Shown: positions 1 to 6,241 of the stretch, in pieces | Position numbering within the stretch: position 1 is the first letter of the stretch | How the letters are laid out: each line of letters begins with the position of its first letter | DNA from: Alkalimonas sp. | GTDB taxonomy: Bacteria; Pseudomonadota; Gammaproteobacteria; Enterobacterales; Alteromonadaceae | Direction: 5' to 3' | Length of the DNA stretch: 10,843 bases | Assembly (NCBI GenBank): GCA_007117525.1 | Contig: SKGJ01000256.1 | Location: 1 to 10,843, forward strand | Translations under genes and position numbers: made by a program | Notes under the pieces: model-generated | What the model was told of the DNA's origin: nothing | The model's input: the letters and a program-made list of their open reading frames with translations, nothing else | The model's database searches: none

Positions 1-108
1 AAAGCGCTTTATGCGGCGTTAGCTGTTGTCGATTTGGAACCACCAAAGCTTCCAACAACTGCCTTGCCTAAAGCGCTTTTATCTCCCGCTGAAGCCTGCA
101 TCTTGAGG
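1..108. repeat. Non-coding tail downstream of comF with two copies of the palindrome AAAGCGCTTT
   Basis: The 10-bp self-complementary sequence AAAGCGCTTT occurs at 1-10 and again at 70-79. Between them lies an imperfect hairpin, TTGGAA (34-39) with TTCCAA (50-55), flanked by GTTG and CAAC. No gene with a believable start is visible here. In E. coli the gene downstream of the comF homologue is nfuA, so a minus-strand gene may begin further left, outside the window. The function of the repeats is unknown; they could be part of a transcription terminator or a short interspersed repeat. Confidence 0.35.
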
Positions 109-828
109 TCACTTGGGTATACGCCGGTCTTTGGCCGTGATGGCCAAAGTCCAGAGCTGAGGCGGATTGGCACCCTGCTGCTGCAAGCAGCGGCAGGCTT
201 GTTGCAAGGTGCTGCCGGTGGTGATCACATCGTCGACCAGGGCAATTCGTCCCAGCTCGGCCAGGCGGCCCTGCCAGGCTGGATGCAACTGAAACAATTG
301 CCGGCTGTTTTTCAGGCGTTCGCCCCGTTTTAATCGCTGCTGCTTTAACCCTTGCCGGCGTCGTTTCAGCAGCGGCAGCAGTGGCCGATCCCAACAGTTG
401 CTCAGGACCTGCGCCAACAACCTGGCCTGATTAAAGCCCCGCTTTAGATAGCGCCATGCGGGCATTGGAATGTAGCAAATCGCATCCGGCAGCGGATGCC
501 CCTCAGCGCGGTAGCGCACAGCCATCTGCCGAAACTGCTGCATCAACCAGTGGCCTGCGGCCAGTTGATCTTTGAGCTTCCATTGGCTGATGGCATAATC
601 ATAAGGTGCCTGATACCAGCTCAGGCTCAGCAAACGCTCAGCATAGAGTTTGGGCAGGCCTTGTTGTACAGCGGGCAGCCACAGCAAATTGCCCTGATAA
701 AAACCAATGTCAAAGCCTGGCAAGGCGCTTTCACAGCAGCTGCACAGCTGTTGACCCGGTCGGTGCACCGCTAAATTACACCAGAGGCAGCGGTTTGGGA
801 TCAGCGGATGCAATAGCTTTTGTAGCAT
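109..828 (-). CDS. comF: ComF family protein (phosphoribosyltransferase-like, DNA uptake/utilisation)
   Basis: A 239-residue cytoplasmic protein of the ComF/GntX family. An N-terminal zinc-ribbon-like part carries Cys14, Cys17, Cys29 and Cys32 (with an extra Cys31). The C-terminal half is a type I phosphoribosyltransferase fold, with the family segment RGFNQARLLA at about 130-139 and the PRPP-loop motif VDDVITTGST at 198-207. Family members are needed for natural transformation in Haemophilus and Bacillus and for use of DNA as a nutrient in E. coli; the substrate is not known. The start at 828 puts the Cys motif at the expected distance from the N-terminus, but there is no clear Shine-Dalgarno sequence before it. 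It is divergent from bioH, as in E. coli. The last residues (after LWTLAI, ending KDRRIPK) look slightly longer than usual for the family. Family assignment is secure; the biological role here is inferred. Confidence 0.93.
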   Translation of the reverse strand: MLQKLLHPLIPNRCLWCNLAVHRPGQQLCSCCESALPGFDIGFYQGNLLWLPAVQQGLPKLYAERLLSLSWYQAPYDYAISQWKLKDQLAAGHWLMQQFRQMAVRYRAEGHPLPDAICYIPMPAWRYLKRGFNQARLLAQVLSNCWDRPLLPLLKRRRQGLKQQRLKRGERLKNSRQLFQLHPAWQGRLAELGRIALVDDVITTGSTLQQACRCLQQQGANPPQLWTLAITAKDRRIPK

Positions 829-841
829 AAATGTTTATTCG

Positions 842-1624
842 ATGTTTTATAGGAGTATGGTGCAGGTGGCAGTTCAGGGCAAGCCTCAGTTGGTATTGTT
901 GCATGGCTGGGGAATGAATCAGGCGGTATGGCAGCAGTGGCTGCCATTGTTGCAGCAGGACTGGCAGGTGCAGACGCTGGATTTACCGGGCTTTGGTTTG
1001 AGCCGACAGTGCCCGAAACCCTACAATTTAGCGTCTCTGACTGAGTTGTTGCAGCCGCAGCTGCCGGCCAGGGCTGTGCTTTGTGGCTGGTCGCTGGGTG
1101 GTCTGGTTGCCATTGAGCTGGCCAGGCGCTTCCCACAGCAGGTGCAGGCGCTGGCGCTGCTGGCAGCATCGCCTTGCTTTATGGCGCAAACCGACTGGCC
1201 GGGGATGTCGGCACGGATTTTTACCCAGTTTCAGCAGCAACTCAGCGACAACATCGCGCAAACCATCCAGCGCTTTTTGGCCATCCAGGCGCTGGGGAGC
1301 CCCAGCGCAAAAGAGGACATCAAGCAGTTGCGCCAGGCCATTTTGCTGTTGCCCGAGCCACAACCTGAGGCCGTACTGGGCGGCTTGGAATTGTTGCAGC
1401 ATGGCGATCTGCGGGCTGAGCTGGCCCGGTTGCCGCTGCCGGTTTATGCTGCCTTTGGCCGGCTCGATACCTTGGTGCCCAGTGCTGCTGAACTGGCATT
1501 GCAGCAATTAGTGCCATCAGCTCAGACCCATTGCTTTGCTCACGCCTCACACGCGCCTTTTATCTCGCATCCGGCTGAAAGCGCTGCCTGGTTGCTGCAT
1601 TGCCAACAGCAATTACCGGCTTAG
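842..1624 (+). CDS. bioH: Pimeloyl-ACP methyl ester carboxylesterase BioH
   Basis: An alpha/beta hydrolase that removes the methyl ester from pimeloyl-ACP, the last step in making the pimeloyl chain of biotin; cytoplasmic. Numbered from ATG 842 (260 residues), it shows the oxyanion motif HGWG at 21-24, the nucleophile elbow GWSLGG with Ser84, the acid Asp209 in GRLDTLVP and the catalytic His237 in ASHAPF, matching the Ser82-Asp207-His235 triad of E. coli BioH in spacing. The start is uncertain. ATG 842 is the most upstream choice, but an AGGAG at 851-855 lies inside that reading, which would place the start at GTG 860 (4-base spacing) or GTG 866 (10-base spacing); ATG 857 is only one base away from it. 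All choices keep the whole catalytic domain. No other biotin genes are adjacent, usual for gammaproteobacterial bioH. Confidence 0.94.
   Translation: MFYRSMVQVAVQGKPQLVLLHGWGMNQAVWQQWLPLLQQDWQVQTLDLPGFGLSRQCPKPYNLASLTELLQPQLPARAVLCGWSLGGLVAIELARRFPQQVQALALLAASPCFMAQTDWPGMSARIFTQFQQQLSDNIAQTIQRFLAIQALGSPSAKEDIKQLRQAILLLPEPQPEAVLGGLELLQHGDLRAELARLPLPVYAAFGRLDTLVPSAAELALQQLVPSAQTHCFAHASHAPFISHPAESAAWLLHCQQQLPA
851..855 (+). promoter_or_regulatory. Shine-Dalgarno sequence deciding the bioH start
   Basis: AGGAG at 851-855 is the only good ribosome-binding site near bioH. It favours GTG 860 or GTG 866 over the in-frame ATG at 842, which has no upstream purine-rich site and overlaps the tight comF-bioH gap. 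Confidence 0.5.
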
Positions 1625-1646
1625 CGGCTTAAACGCTTTATTTTTT
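1622..1646 (+). terminator. Weak candidate Rho-independent terminator after bioH
   Basis: AGCG (1623-1626) and CGCT (1634-1637) can pair around a 7-base loop, followed by TTA and six T residues at 1641-1646. The stem is only 4 bp and overlaps the bioH stop codon, so termination may be partial or the T-run may be chance. Confidence 0.25.
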
Positions 1647-1654
1647 ACCCAAAA

Positions 1655-1671
1655 TGGTTAATAATTAACCA
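1655..1671. promoter_or_regulatory. Perfect 17-bp dyad, candidate operator
   Basis: TGGTTAATAATTAACCA is a perfect inverted repeat (8-bp arms around one central base), 25 bases before the ATG at 1697. It has no T-tract suited to termination and no RNA-gene context. Position and symmetry suggest a binding site for a dimeric regulator of the following two-gene unit. The A/T-rich centre (for example AATAAT at 1660-1665) could also serve as a -10 element. No sigma-54 (-24/-12) or FliA-type promoter is visible here. Confidence 0.45.
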
Positions 1672-1696
1672 GTGAAGTAAGTGAAATGAGGTGCCT

Positions 1697-1975
1697 ATGA
1701 ACATTCAGTCGGCTTTTGCGTCCGGCCTGCAAGGTCTGCAATCGGCCAGTGATGGCATGCGGCAGAGCACCCAGAACATCAACCAGCAGAGCCGCCCGCT
1801 GGACGCGGTTCAGTCGGATGACAATGCGGCTGTGTCTGTACCAACAGCCACCGGCCCCAGCCTGGAAGCCAGTTTGGTGGATCTCACCGTGCAGCAGCGA
1901 CTGGCGGAAGCCAATGTCCGCTCCATCGAAACCGCCAGCAGTGTGCTGGGCACCTTGATTGATACCAAGGCCTGA
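1697..1975 (+). CDS. Small flagellar rod/hook-like protein (terminal helices only), function unknown
   Basis: A 92-residue protein. The N-terminus (NIQSAFASGLQGLQSASDG) and the C-terminus (SLVDLTVQQR, then AEANV, I-TA, LGTLID-KA) resemble the two terminal D0 helices of flagellar rod, hook and hook-associated proteins; the FlgE C-terminus has the same L-E-S-VD, QR, N, I-T, L-TL pattern. The globular middle that makes up most of such proteins is replaced by a short polar linker at about residues 32-55. No cleavable signal peptide or membrane segment is visible. The start ATG 1697 is chosen because GAGG at 1688-1691 precedes it by 5 bases; the in-frame GTG at 1691 overlaps that site. It ends 4 bases before the next gene, so the two are probably one operon with coupled translation. 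Resemblance to axial proteins is seen by eye; export by the flagellar machinery is inference. It might be annotated elsewhere as a hypothetical or flagellar-like protein. Confidence 0.75.
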   Translation: MNIQSAFASGLQGLQSASDGMRQSTQNINQQSRPLDAVQSDDNAAVSVPTATGPSLEASLVDLTVQQRLAEANVRSIETASSVLGTLIDTKA

Positions 1976-1979
1976 TGCC

Positions 1980-2816
1980 ATGTTGATCACGTCGCATTAC
2001 CCCAACGTCAGCCTGAATACCGCCAACCCGGCGACGGAGATGGCGCGGCGTGATGGTGAGCGCCGTGATCTGTTTCAGCCGGTACAAGAAGCGGCCAAAA
2101 GCGCGGCGGAAAAGCCGGTTGCCACCGATGACAAAGCCAAACAGCAGCAACCAGTTCCAGCCAGCAATGCGCAGCGCAGTGAACAAACCGCGACAGAAAC
2201 CAATGCCGCGGTCCGTGGCCGGGAGCAGGACGCAGAGCGGGATCCAGAAAGTCGTTCTGAGGATGAGCAACAACGCCAGCAGGAGCGTGCCGAGCAGCAG
2301 GAGTTACGTGAGCTGCAGGCGCGGGATCGTGAAGTCCGTGCTCACGAACAAGCGCATGCGGCGGTGGGTGGTCAATACGCCAGTGCACCAAGCTACACCT
2401 ACGAACGCGGCCCGGACGGCAATCAGTATGCCGTTGGTGGTGAAGTACAAATCGATATCTCTGAGATCCCCGGCGACCCACAGGCAACGGTGCAAAAAAT
2501 GCAGCAAGTCCGCGCTGCTGCTTTGGCACCTGCTGAACCTTCAGCCGCTGATCGGCGCATTGCTGCTGACGCCAGTCGTCGCATGCTGGCAGCCAGAGTC
2601 GAGATGGCCAAAGAAGCCATTAGCCGGAGCAATGAACCGTCAGCACCGCGTCGGGTGATGGCCGATACGGCTGCTGAAGATCAAATCCGTGTGCCTGCAG
2701 CCAATACGGGTACAGTGTCTGACACCGAAACACTCCAGCGACGTAGCCAGGTAATTAACGGCTATTACCAGCGTGCCACCCAACCCAGTCAAAGCAGCCT
2801 GCGCCAACTGGCCTGA
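1980..2816 (+). CDS. Putative metalloprotease, SprA-related (CJM1_0395-like) family
   Basis: A 278-residue protein with a compact conserved core at about 115-185. It carries DREVRAHEQAHAAVGG with the zincin motif HEQAH at 122-126, then SGP/SAPSYTYERGPDG-like sequence, the AVGGEVQIDIS stretch containing Glu155 (a possible third zinc ligand), and VRAAALAPAEPS. These are the signature segments of the SprA-related/CJM1_0395 family. Residues 1-113 are low-complexity and charged, with a Gln/Glu/Arg-rich, coiled-coil-like stretch at about 90-118; the C-terminal 70 residues are polar and probably disordered. No signal peptide or membrane helix is seen. The ATG at 1980 is chosen because AAGG at 1967-1970 precedes it by 9 bases and it begins 4 bases after the upstream stop; an in-frame TTG at 1959 is less likely. 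Proteolytic activity, substrate and location are not established; only the HExxH motif suggests it. Confidence 0.85.
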   Translation: MLITSHYPNVSLNTANPATEMARRDGERRDLFQPVQEAAKSAAEKPVATDDKAKQQQPVPASNAQRSEQTATETNAAVRGREQDAERDPESRSEDEQQRQQERAEQQELRELQARDREVRAHEQAHAAVGGQYASAPSYTYERGPDGNQYAVGGEVQIDISEIPGDPQATVQKMQQVRAAALAPAEPSAADRRIAADASRRMLAARVEMAKEAISRSNEPSAPRRVMADTAAEDQIRVPAANTGTVSDTETLQRRSQVINGYYQRATQPSQSSLRQLA

Positions 2817-2832
2817 CGCAGCTTCTCAACAG

Positions 2833-5148
2833 CTATTTCTTTAACTTCGCCAATGCATCGGCAAAGGCATTGCCCATGGCGGCATTGGCCGGGGCGGCAG
2901 CTTTGGCGGGCTTGGCCGCGCGGGGCTGCTGGCTTTTTCCTTTGCCGGTCGGGCTCTTTGATGCTGCTGCCTGGCCAGGCTGTTCGTCCATCCGCATGGT
3001 GAGCGCGATGCGTTTGCGCTCTTTATCCACATCCAGCACCTTCACTTTGACGATGTCACCGGCTTTTACCACTTTGTGTGGGTCGCTGACAAAGGTGTCG
3101 GACAAGGAGGAAATATGCACCAGACCATCCTGATGCACGCCAACATCGACAAAGGCACCAAAATTGGTGACGTTGGTGACCACACCCTCCAGCAGCATGG
3201 CGGGCTTTAAGTCGTCGATGGTCGTGACGCCTTCTTTGAAGCTGGCCATTTTAAACTCCGGCCGAGGATCCCGGCCTGGTTTCTCCAGTTCATTTAAAAT
3301 ATCGCTGATGGTTGGAATACCGAAGTGGGCATCGGCAAAGTCTTCGGCTTTCAGCTTGCTGATAAAATCGCGGTTGCCCAGAATGTCCTGCAGCGATTTT
3401 TGGTGCTGGGCCAGAATTTTTTCCACCACCGGGTAGGACTCCGGGTGCACGCCTGAGGCATCCAGTGGATTGTCACCGCCGCTGATGCGCATAAAGCCGG
3501 CGGCTTGCTCAAAGGCTTTGGGACCAAGCCGGCTAACCTTTAACAGCTGTTTGCGGTTTTGGAAGCGGCCATGCTGCTCCCGGTGCAGTACGATATTTTG
3601 CGCCAGAGTTTTGTTGAGGCCAGCGACCCGGCTCAGCAGGGGTACTGACGCGGTATTTAAATCCACGCCAACGGCGTTCACACAATCTTCAACCACCGCT
3701 TCCAACGATTTAGTGAGCAGACTTTGGTTGACATCGTGCTGGTACTGGCCGACACCGATGGCTTTGGGCTCAATTTTTACCAGCTCGGCCAACGGGTCTT
3801 GCAGCCGGCGGCCAATCGAGACGGCACCGCGGTACGAGACATCCAAATCCGGAAACTCTTGAGCCGCAAACTCCGAGGCGGAATAGACCGAAGCGCCGGC
3901 TTCCGACACCATGATTTTGGTCAGTTTTAACTCGGGGTGCTTTTTCATCAGCTCGGCCACCAGCTGATCGGTTTCACGCGAAGCGGTGCCATTGCCAATC
4001 GCCACCAGCTCGGGCTTGAATTGCTGACACAGGTTTTGCAGGGTGCGCAGCGACTTGTCCCAGTGGTTTTGTGGCGCGTGTGGGAAGATGGTCTGGCTGC
4101 TCAGCAGCTTGCCGGTTTCATCCAGTATCACCACTTTCACCCCAGTACGCAGGCCCGGGTCCAGTGCCATGGTCGGACGCAGGCCAGCGGGAGCTGCCAT
4201 CAGCAAATCTTTCATATTGCGGGCAAAGACTTTGATGGCCTCTTCTTCGGCACGCTCACGCAACTCGCTGAGCAAGTCATTTTCCAAATGCAGGTGCAGC
4301 TTTACTTTCCAGGTCCATTGCGCCACGGTCTGCAAAAAAGCATCGGCAGGGCGGCCTTCATTGCTGAGGTTAAAATGGCTGGCGACCAGGGCGATGCAAC
4401 GCTGGTGCGCTTCGGTTTCATCGCTGTCCGGCAGCAGTTGCAATTGCAAAAAGCCTTCGTTGCGGCCGCGAAACATGGCCAGCGCCCGGTGCGATGGCAG
4501 TTGGCGCCACAACTCGCTGTGCTCAAAGTAATCGCGGAACTTGGCGCCTTCCTTTTCTTTACCGGCAACCACACTGCTTTTCAAGACGCCATGCTGACTG
4601 AGTTGTTGGCGCAAACGGGCCAGCAAATTGGCGTCTTCGGCAAAGCGTTCCATCAGAATGTACTTGACGCCATCCAGCACGGCTTTGTTGTCGCCATAGC
4701 CGGCTTCAGGGTTCAGGTAGCCGGTCGCTTGCTGCTCCGGGTCCAGCTCTGGCTGGGCAAGAATGGCATTGGCCAAAGGCTCAAGACCAGCTTCAATCGC
4801 CATCTGGCCTTTGGTACGGCGTTTGGGTTTGTAGGGCAGGTACAAATCTTCCAATCGGGTTTTGTTGTCGGCGGCAAGAATTTGCTGCTGCAGCTCGCTG
4901 CTGAGTTTTCCCTGGTCGTCGATGGTTTTTAAAATCAACTGACGCCGGTCTTCCAGTTCCCGCAAATACGACAGGCGTTGCTCCAGGGTCCGCAGCTGGG
5001 TATCGTCCAGACCCCCGGTGACCTCTTTGCGGTAACGGGCGATAAACGGGACTGTTGCACCGTCATCCAGCAGCTGAATGGTGGCCAGCACTTGCTCTGG
5101 GCGGGCGGAGATTTCGGTGGCAATCTGGTGTTCAAGCTTGATGGTCAT
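2833..5148 (-). CDS. tex: Tex RNA-binding transcription accessory protein
   Basis: A 771-residue cytoplasmic nucleic-acid-binding protein of the Tex (YhgF) family, close to the usual length. In order: N-terminal helical Tex domain (about 1-200, with PFIARYRKE at 34-42 and [14 protein letters not shown] at 101-114); a YqgF/RNase H-like domain around 325-455 (ALDPGLRTG at 328-336); helix-hairpin-helix motifs around 495-565 ([15 protein letters not shown]); a C-terminal S1 domain at about 650-719 ([23 protein letters not shown]); and a Lys/Ala/Pro-rich tail from about 724. Family members bind RNA or DNA non-specifically and affect expression of selected, often virulence, genes; the molecular role is still unclear. 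The start ATG at 5148 has an AGGA 7 bases upstream on the minus strand. It lies 101 bases downstream of greB in the same direction, as in E. coli, and converges on the metalloprotease gene with a 16-base gap. Confidence 0.97.
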   Translation of the reverse strand: MTIKLEHQIATEISARPEQVLATIQLLDDGATVPFIARYRKEVTGGLDDTQLRTLEQRLSYLRELEDRRQLILKTIDDQGKLSSELQQQILAADNKTRLEDLYLPYKPKRRTKGQMAIEAGLEPLANAILAQPELDPEQQATGYLNPEAGYGDNKAVLDGVKYILMERFAEDANLLARLRQQLSQHGVLKSSVVAGKEKEGAKFRDYFEHSELWRQLPSHRALAMFRGRNEGFLQLQLLPDSDETEAHQRCIALVASHFNLSNEGRPADAFLQTVAQWTWKVKLHLHLENDLLSELRERAEEEAIKVFARNMKDLLMAAPAGLRPTMALDPGLRTGVKVVILDETGKLLSSQTIFPHAPQNHWDKSLRTLQNLCQQFKPELVAIGNGTASRETDQLVAELMKKHPELKLTKIMVSEAGASVYSASEFAAQEFPDLDVSYRGAVSIGRRLQDPLAELVKIEPKAIGVGQYQHDVNQSLLTKSLEAVVEDCVNAVGVDLNTASVPLLSRVAGLNKTLAQNIVLHREQHGRFQNRKQLLKVSRLGPKAFEQAAGFMRISGGDNPLDASGVHPESYPVVEKILAQHQKSLQDILGNRDFISKLKAEDFADAHFGIPTISDILNELEKPGRDPRPEFKMASFKEGVTTIDDLKPAMLLEGVVTNVTNFGAFVDVGVHQDGLVHISSLSDTFVSDPHKVVKAGDIVKVKVLDVDKERKRIALTMRMDEQPGQAAASKSPTGKGKSQQPRAAKPAKAAAPANAAMGNAFADALAKLKK

Positions 5149-5202
5149 GCATGCTTCCTATGGCCGGCTTTCAGACGCTAAGCTGGCGATCACAAAATAA
5201 TT

Positions 5203-5217
5203 GGGACGAATTGTCCC
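5203..5217 (-). terminator. Small hairpin between greB and tex, possible weak greB terminator
   Basis: GGGAC (5203-5207) and GTCCC (5213-5217) form a perfect 5-bp stem around a 5-base loop; on the minus strand it is followed by AATTATTTT. It sits 33 bases past the greB stop and about 55 bases before tex. The T-tract is interrupted, so it could be an attenuating hairpin or an operator for tex instead. A separate 10-bp palindrome, GGCAATTGCC at 5241-5250, touches the greB stop codon. Confidence 0.3.
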
Positions 5218-5249
5218 TGTTCTTCCAATAAAAATCCAATGGCAATTGC

Positions 5250-5756
5250 CTAGTCAGAGCTAGGGTCCGGTTGTTGGTAGCTTATTTGATTGATAAACCA
5301 GCTTTTCCGGCCATCGGGTGTATTGACCTGGACTTCATCGTCCACTTGTTTGCCCAACAAGGCTCTGGCCATGGGCGCATCGATGGAGATGTAGTCATGA
5401 CGGCCATAAATTTCATCCGGGCCGACAATCCGAAACGAGCGCAGCTCGCCCTGCTCGTTTTCCACCTCGACCCAGGCACCGAAAAAGACTTTGCCTTCTT
5501 GCTCGGGGGCATAGTCGACCGGACGCAGTACTTCCAGTCGTTTTCGCAAAAAGCGAACCCGACGATCGATTTCGCGCAGCTGCTTTTTGTTGTACTGGTA
5601 ATCGGCATTTTCACTGCGGTCGCCCAGACTGGCAGCCCAGCTGACTTTTTGCGTCACTTCCGGTCGCTTGACCCGCCATAAATGTTCCAACTCTTGTTGC
5701 AGTTTCAGGTAGCCCTGGCGGCTGATTAAGTTCGTTCTCATGGCTGATCTGTCCAT
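5250..5756 (-). CDS. greB: Transcript cleavage/elongation factor GreB
   Basis: GreB enters the RNA polymerase secondary channel and stimulates cleavage of backtracked RNA, rescuing stalled complexes. The 168-residue protein has the GreA/GreB coiled-coil N-terminal domain with KVSWAASLGDRSENADYQYN at about 37-56; Asp46 and Glu49 correspond to the acidic tip residues (Asp41/Glu44) that coordinate the catalytic metal. The C-terminal FKBP-like domain has GKVFFGAWVEVEN and ISIDAPMARALLGK. The WAASLGDRSENADYQYNKK-type tip and FFGAWVE segments identify GreB rather than GreA. E. coli GreB would begin at the internal Met6 (ATG at 5741), but the strong AAGGA lies 5 bases before the ATG at 5756, so a five-residue N-terminal extension (MDRSA) is favoured. 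It is divergent from the lipoprotein gene and precedes tex. Confidence 0.97.
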   Translation of the reverse strand: MDRSAMRTNLISRQGYLKLQQELEHLWRVKRPEVTQKVSWAASLGDRSENADYQYNKKQLREIDRRVRFLRKRLEVLRPVDYAPEQEGKVFFGAWVEVENEQGELRSFRIVGPDEIYGRHDYISIDAPMARALLGKQVDDEVQVNTPDGRKSWFINQISYQQPDPSSD

Positions 5757-5919
5757 GACGGTCCTTCAGATAACACAGTGATATGGGGGCAGCTGCGTCT
5801 ATTTAAAGTCACTTATCGCAACCGAGGCACCTTTCAACACAATGATGCGGCCATGGCATTTGCTGGTTAAAAAACAGACTATACTTAGATGGAGGTTTTT
5901 GCCTTGCAGGAGGTGTAGA
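5757..5919. other. Divergent intergenic region between greB and the lipoprotein gene
   Basis: No gene is seen in these 163 bases. It must hold the greB promoter (leftward) and the lipoprotein promoter (rightward). An open frame runs rightward from ATG 5842 into the lipoprotein frame, but its residues look like translated non-coding DNA, and the ribosome-binding site at 5908-5913 marks the real start further on. Confidence 0.6.
5880..5885 (+). promoter_or_regulatory. Candidate sigma-70 -10 element for the lipoprotein gene
   Basis: TATACT matches the TATAAT consensus at five of six positions and lies 34 bases before the GTG start. No good -35 hexamer is found 15-18 bases upstream (the region reads CATTTGCT), so the promoter may be activator-dependent or this may be a chance match. 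Confidence 0.35.
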
Positions 5920-6141
5920 GTGAACAAGCTTGGCTTAATTGCAATTCCGGCTCTGGTGATGCTGTCTGCATGCAGCAGTCAACCGCCAGGCGATTACGTC
6001 TGGATTAAAGATTATGAGCAGATTCAGCGAATTGAGGCTGCAAACCGTAACAGTGCCATGAGCAATAAAATCCAATGGGTGAATCCACCGATGAAGCGGA
6101 TATCGCGCGCGGAGTTCGAGCAAATGCGGCAGCAAGAATGA
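5920..6141 (+). CDS. Small lipoprotein of unknown function
   Basis: A 73-residue protein with a lipoprotein signal: MNK, a hydrophobic stretch (LGLIAIPALVML) and the lipobox LSAC with Cys18 as the predicted lipidated residue. The mature part is about 56 residues, soluble and rich in charged and aromatic residues (DYVWIKDYEQIQRIEAANR, then KIQWVNPPMKRISRAEF). Ser at +2 predicts outer-membrane sorting by the Lol rules. The start is the GTG at 5920 because a perfect AGGAGG at 5908-5913 precedes it by 6 bases. I do not recognise the family. It stands alone: greB is divergent on one side, and a strong terminator separates it from ompR on the other. Proximity to ompR-envZ may be only positional. 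Lipoprotein assignment is well supported; function is unknown. Confidence 0.85.
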   Translation: MNKLGLIAIPALVMLSACSSQPPGDYVWIKDYEQIQRIEAANRNSAMSNKIQWVNPPMKRISRAEFEQMRQQE

Positions 6142-6170
6142 CGCTTGGATAAACTTTGTAACACTGTTTT

Positions 6171-6206
6171 CAAACCCGGAGTGCATCTCCGGGTTTGTTT
6201 TGGTTT
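6171..6206 (+). terminator. Strong Rho-independent terminator after the lipoprotein gene
   Basis: CAAACCCGGAG (6171-6181) and CTCCGGGTTTG (6187-6197) form a perfect 11-bp stem with loop TGCAT, followed by TTTTGGTTT. It begins 29 bases after the lipoprotein stop and ends about 35 bases before the ompR start, so it should insulate ompR from upstream transcription. Confidence 0.9.
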
Positions 6207-6211
6207 ATAGT
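6206..6211 (+). promoter_or_regulatory. Candidate -10 element for ompR-envZ
   Basis: TATAGT matches TATAAT at five of six positions, 30 bases before the ompR ATG and directly after the terminator. Any -35 element at normal spacing would fall inside the terminator hairpin (around 6182-6188), where no good match is seen. Support is positional only. Confidence 0.3.
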
Positions 6212-6241
6212 GGCATAAAAAGAGTGTTGGGATGGCTGATT

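Noticed and set aside
1..25. Integron attC-like end (GCGTTAG within TTTATGCGGCGTTAGCT)
   Set aside because: It resembles the right end of some attC sites, but the core reads GTTAGCT rather than GTTRRRY, the matching half would lie outside the window, and there is no cassette or integrase nearby.
9..101. A 30-codon minus-strand open frame after comF
   Set aside because: It has no ribosome-binding site, its composition is low-complexity (Ala/Gly/Ser/Thr) and it ends within the palindromic repeat; nothing supports translation.
1625..1696. Sigma-54 or FliA flagellar promoter before the axial-like gene
   Set aside because: No GG-N10-GC -24/-12 pair and no FliA-type -10 (GCCGATAA-like) could be found.
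3937..4932. A 331-codon plus-strand open frame opposite tex
   Set aside because: It lies wholly antisense to a well-conserved tex; its residues show no recognisable domain and the long open frame follows from tex codon bias.
5842..5919. Upstream in-frame extension of the lipoprotein from ATG 5842
   Set aside because: It would put an Arg/Cys-rich stretch before the lipoprotein signal, and the AGGAGG at 5908-5913 clearly points to GTG 5920.
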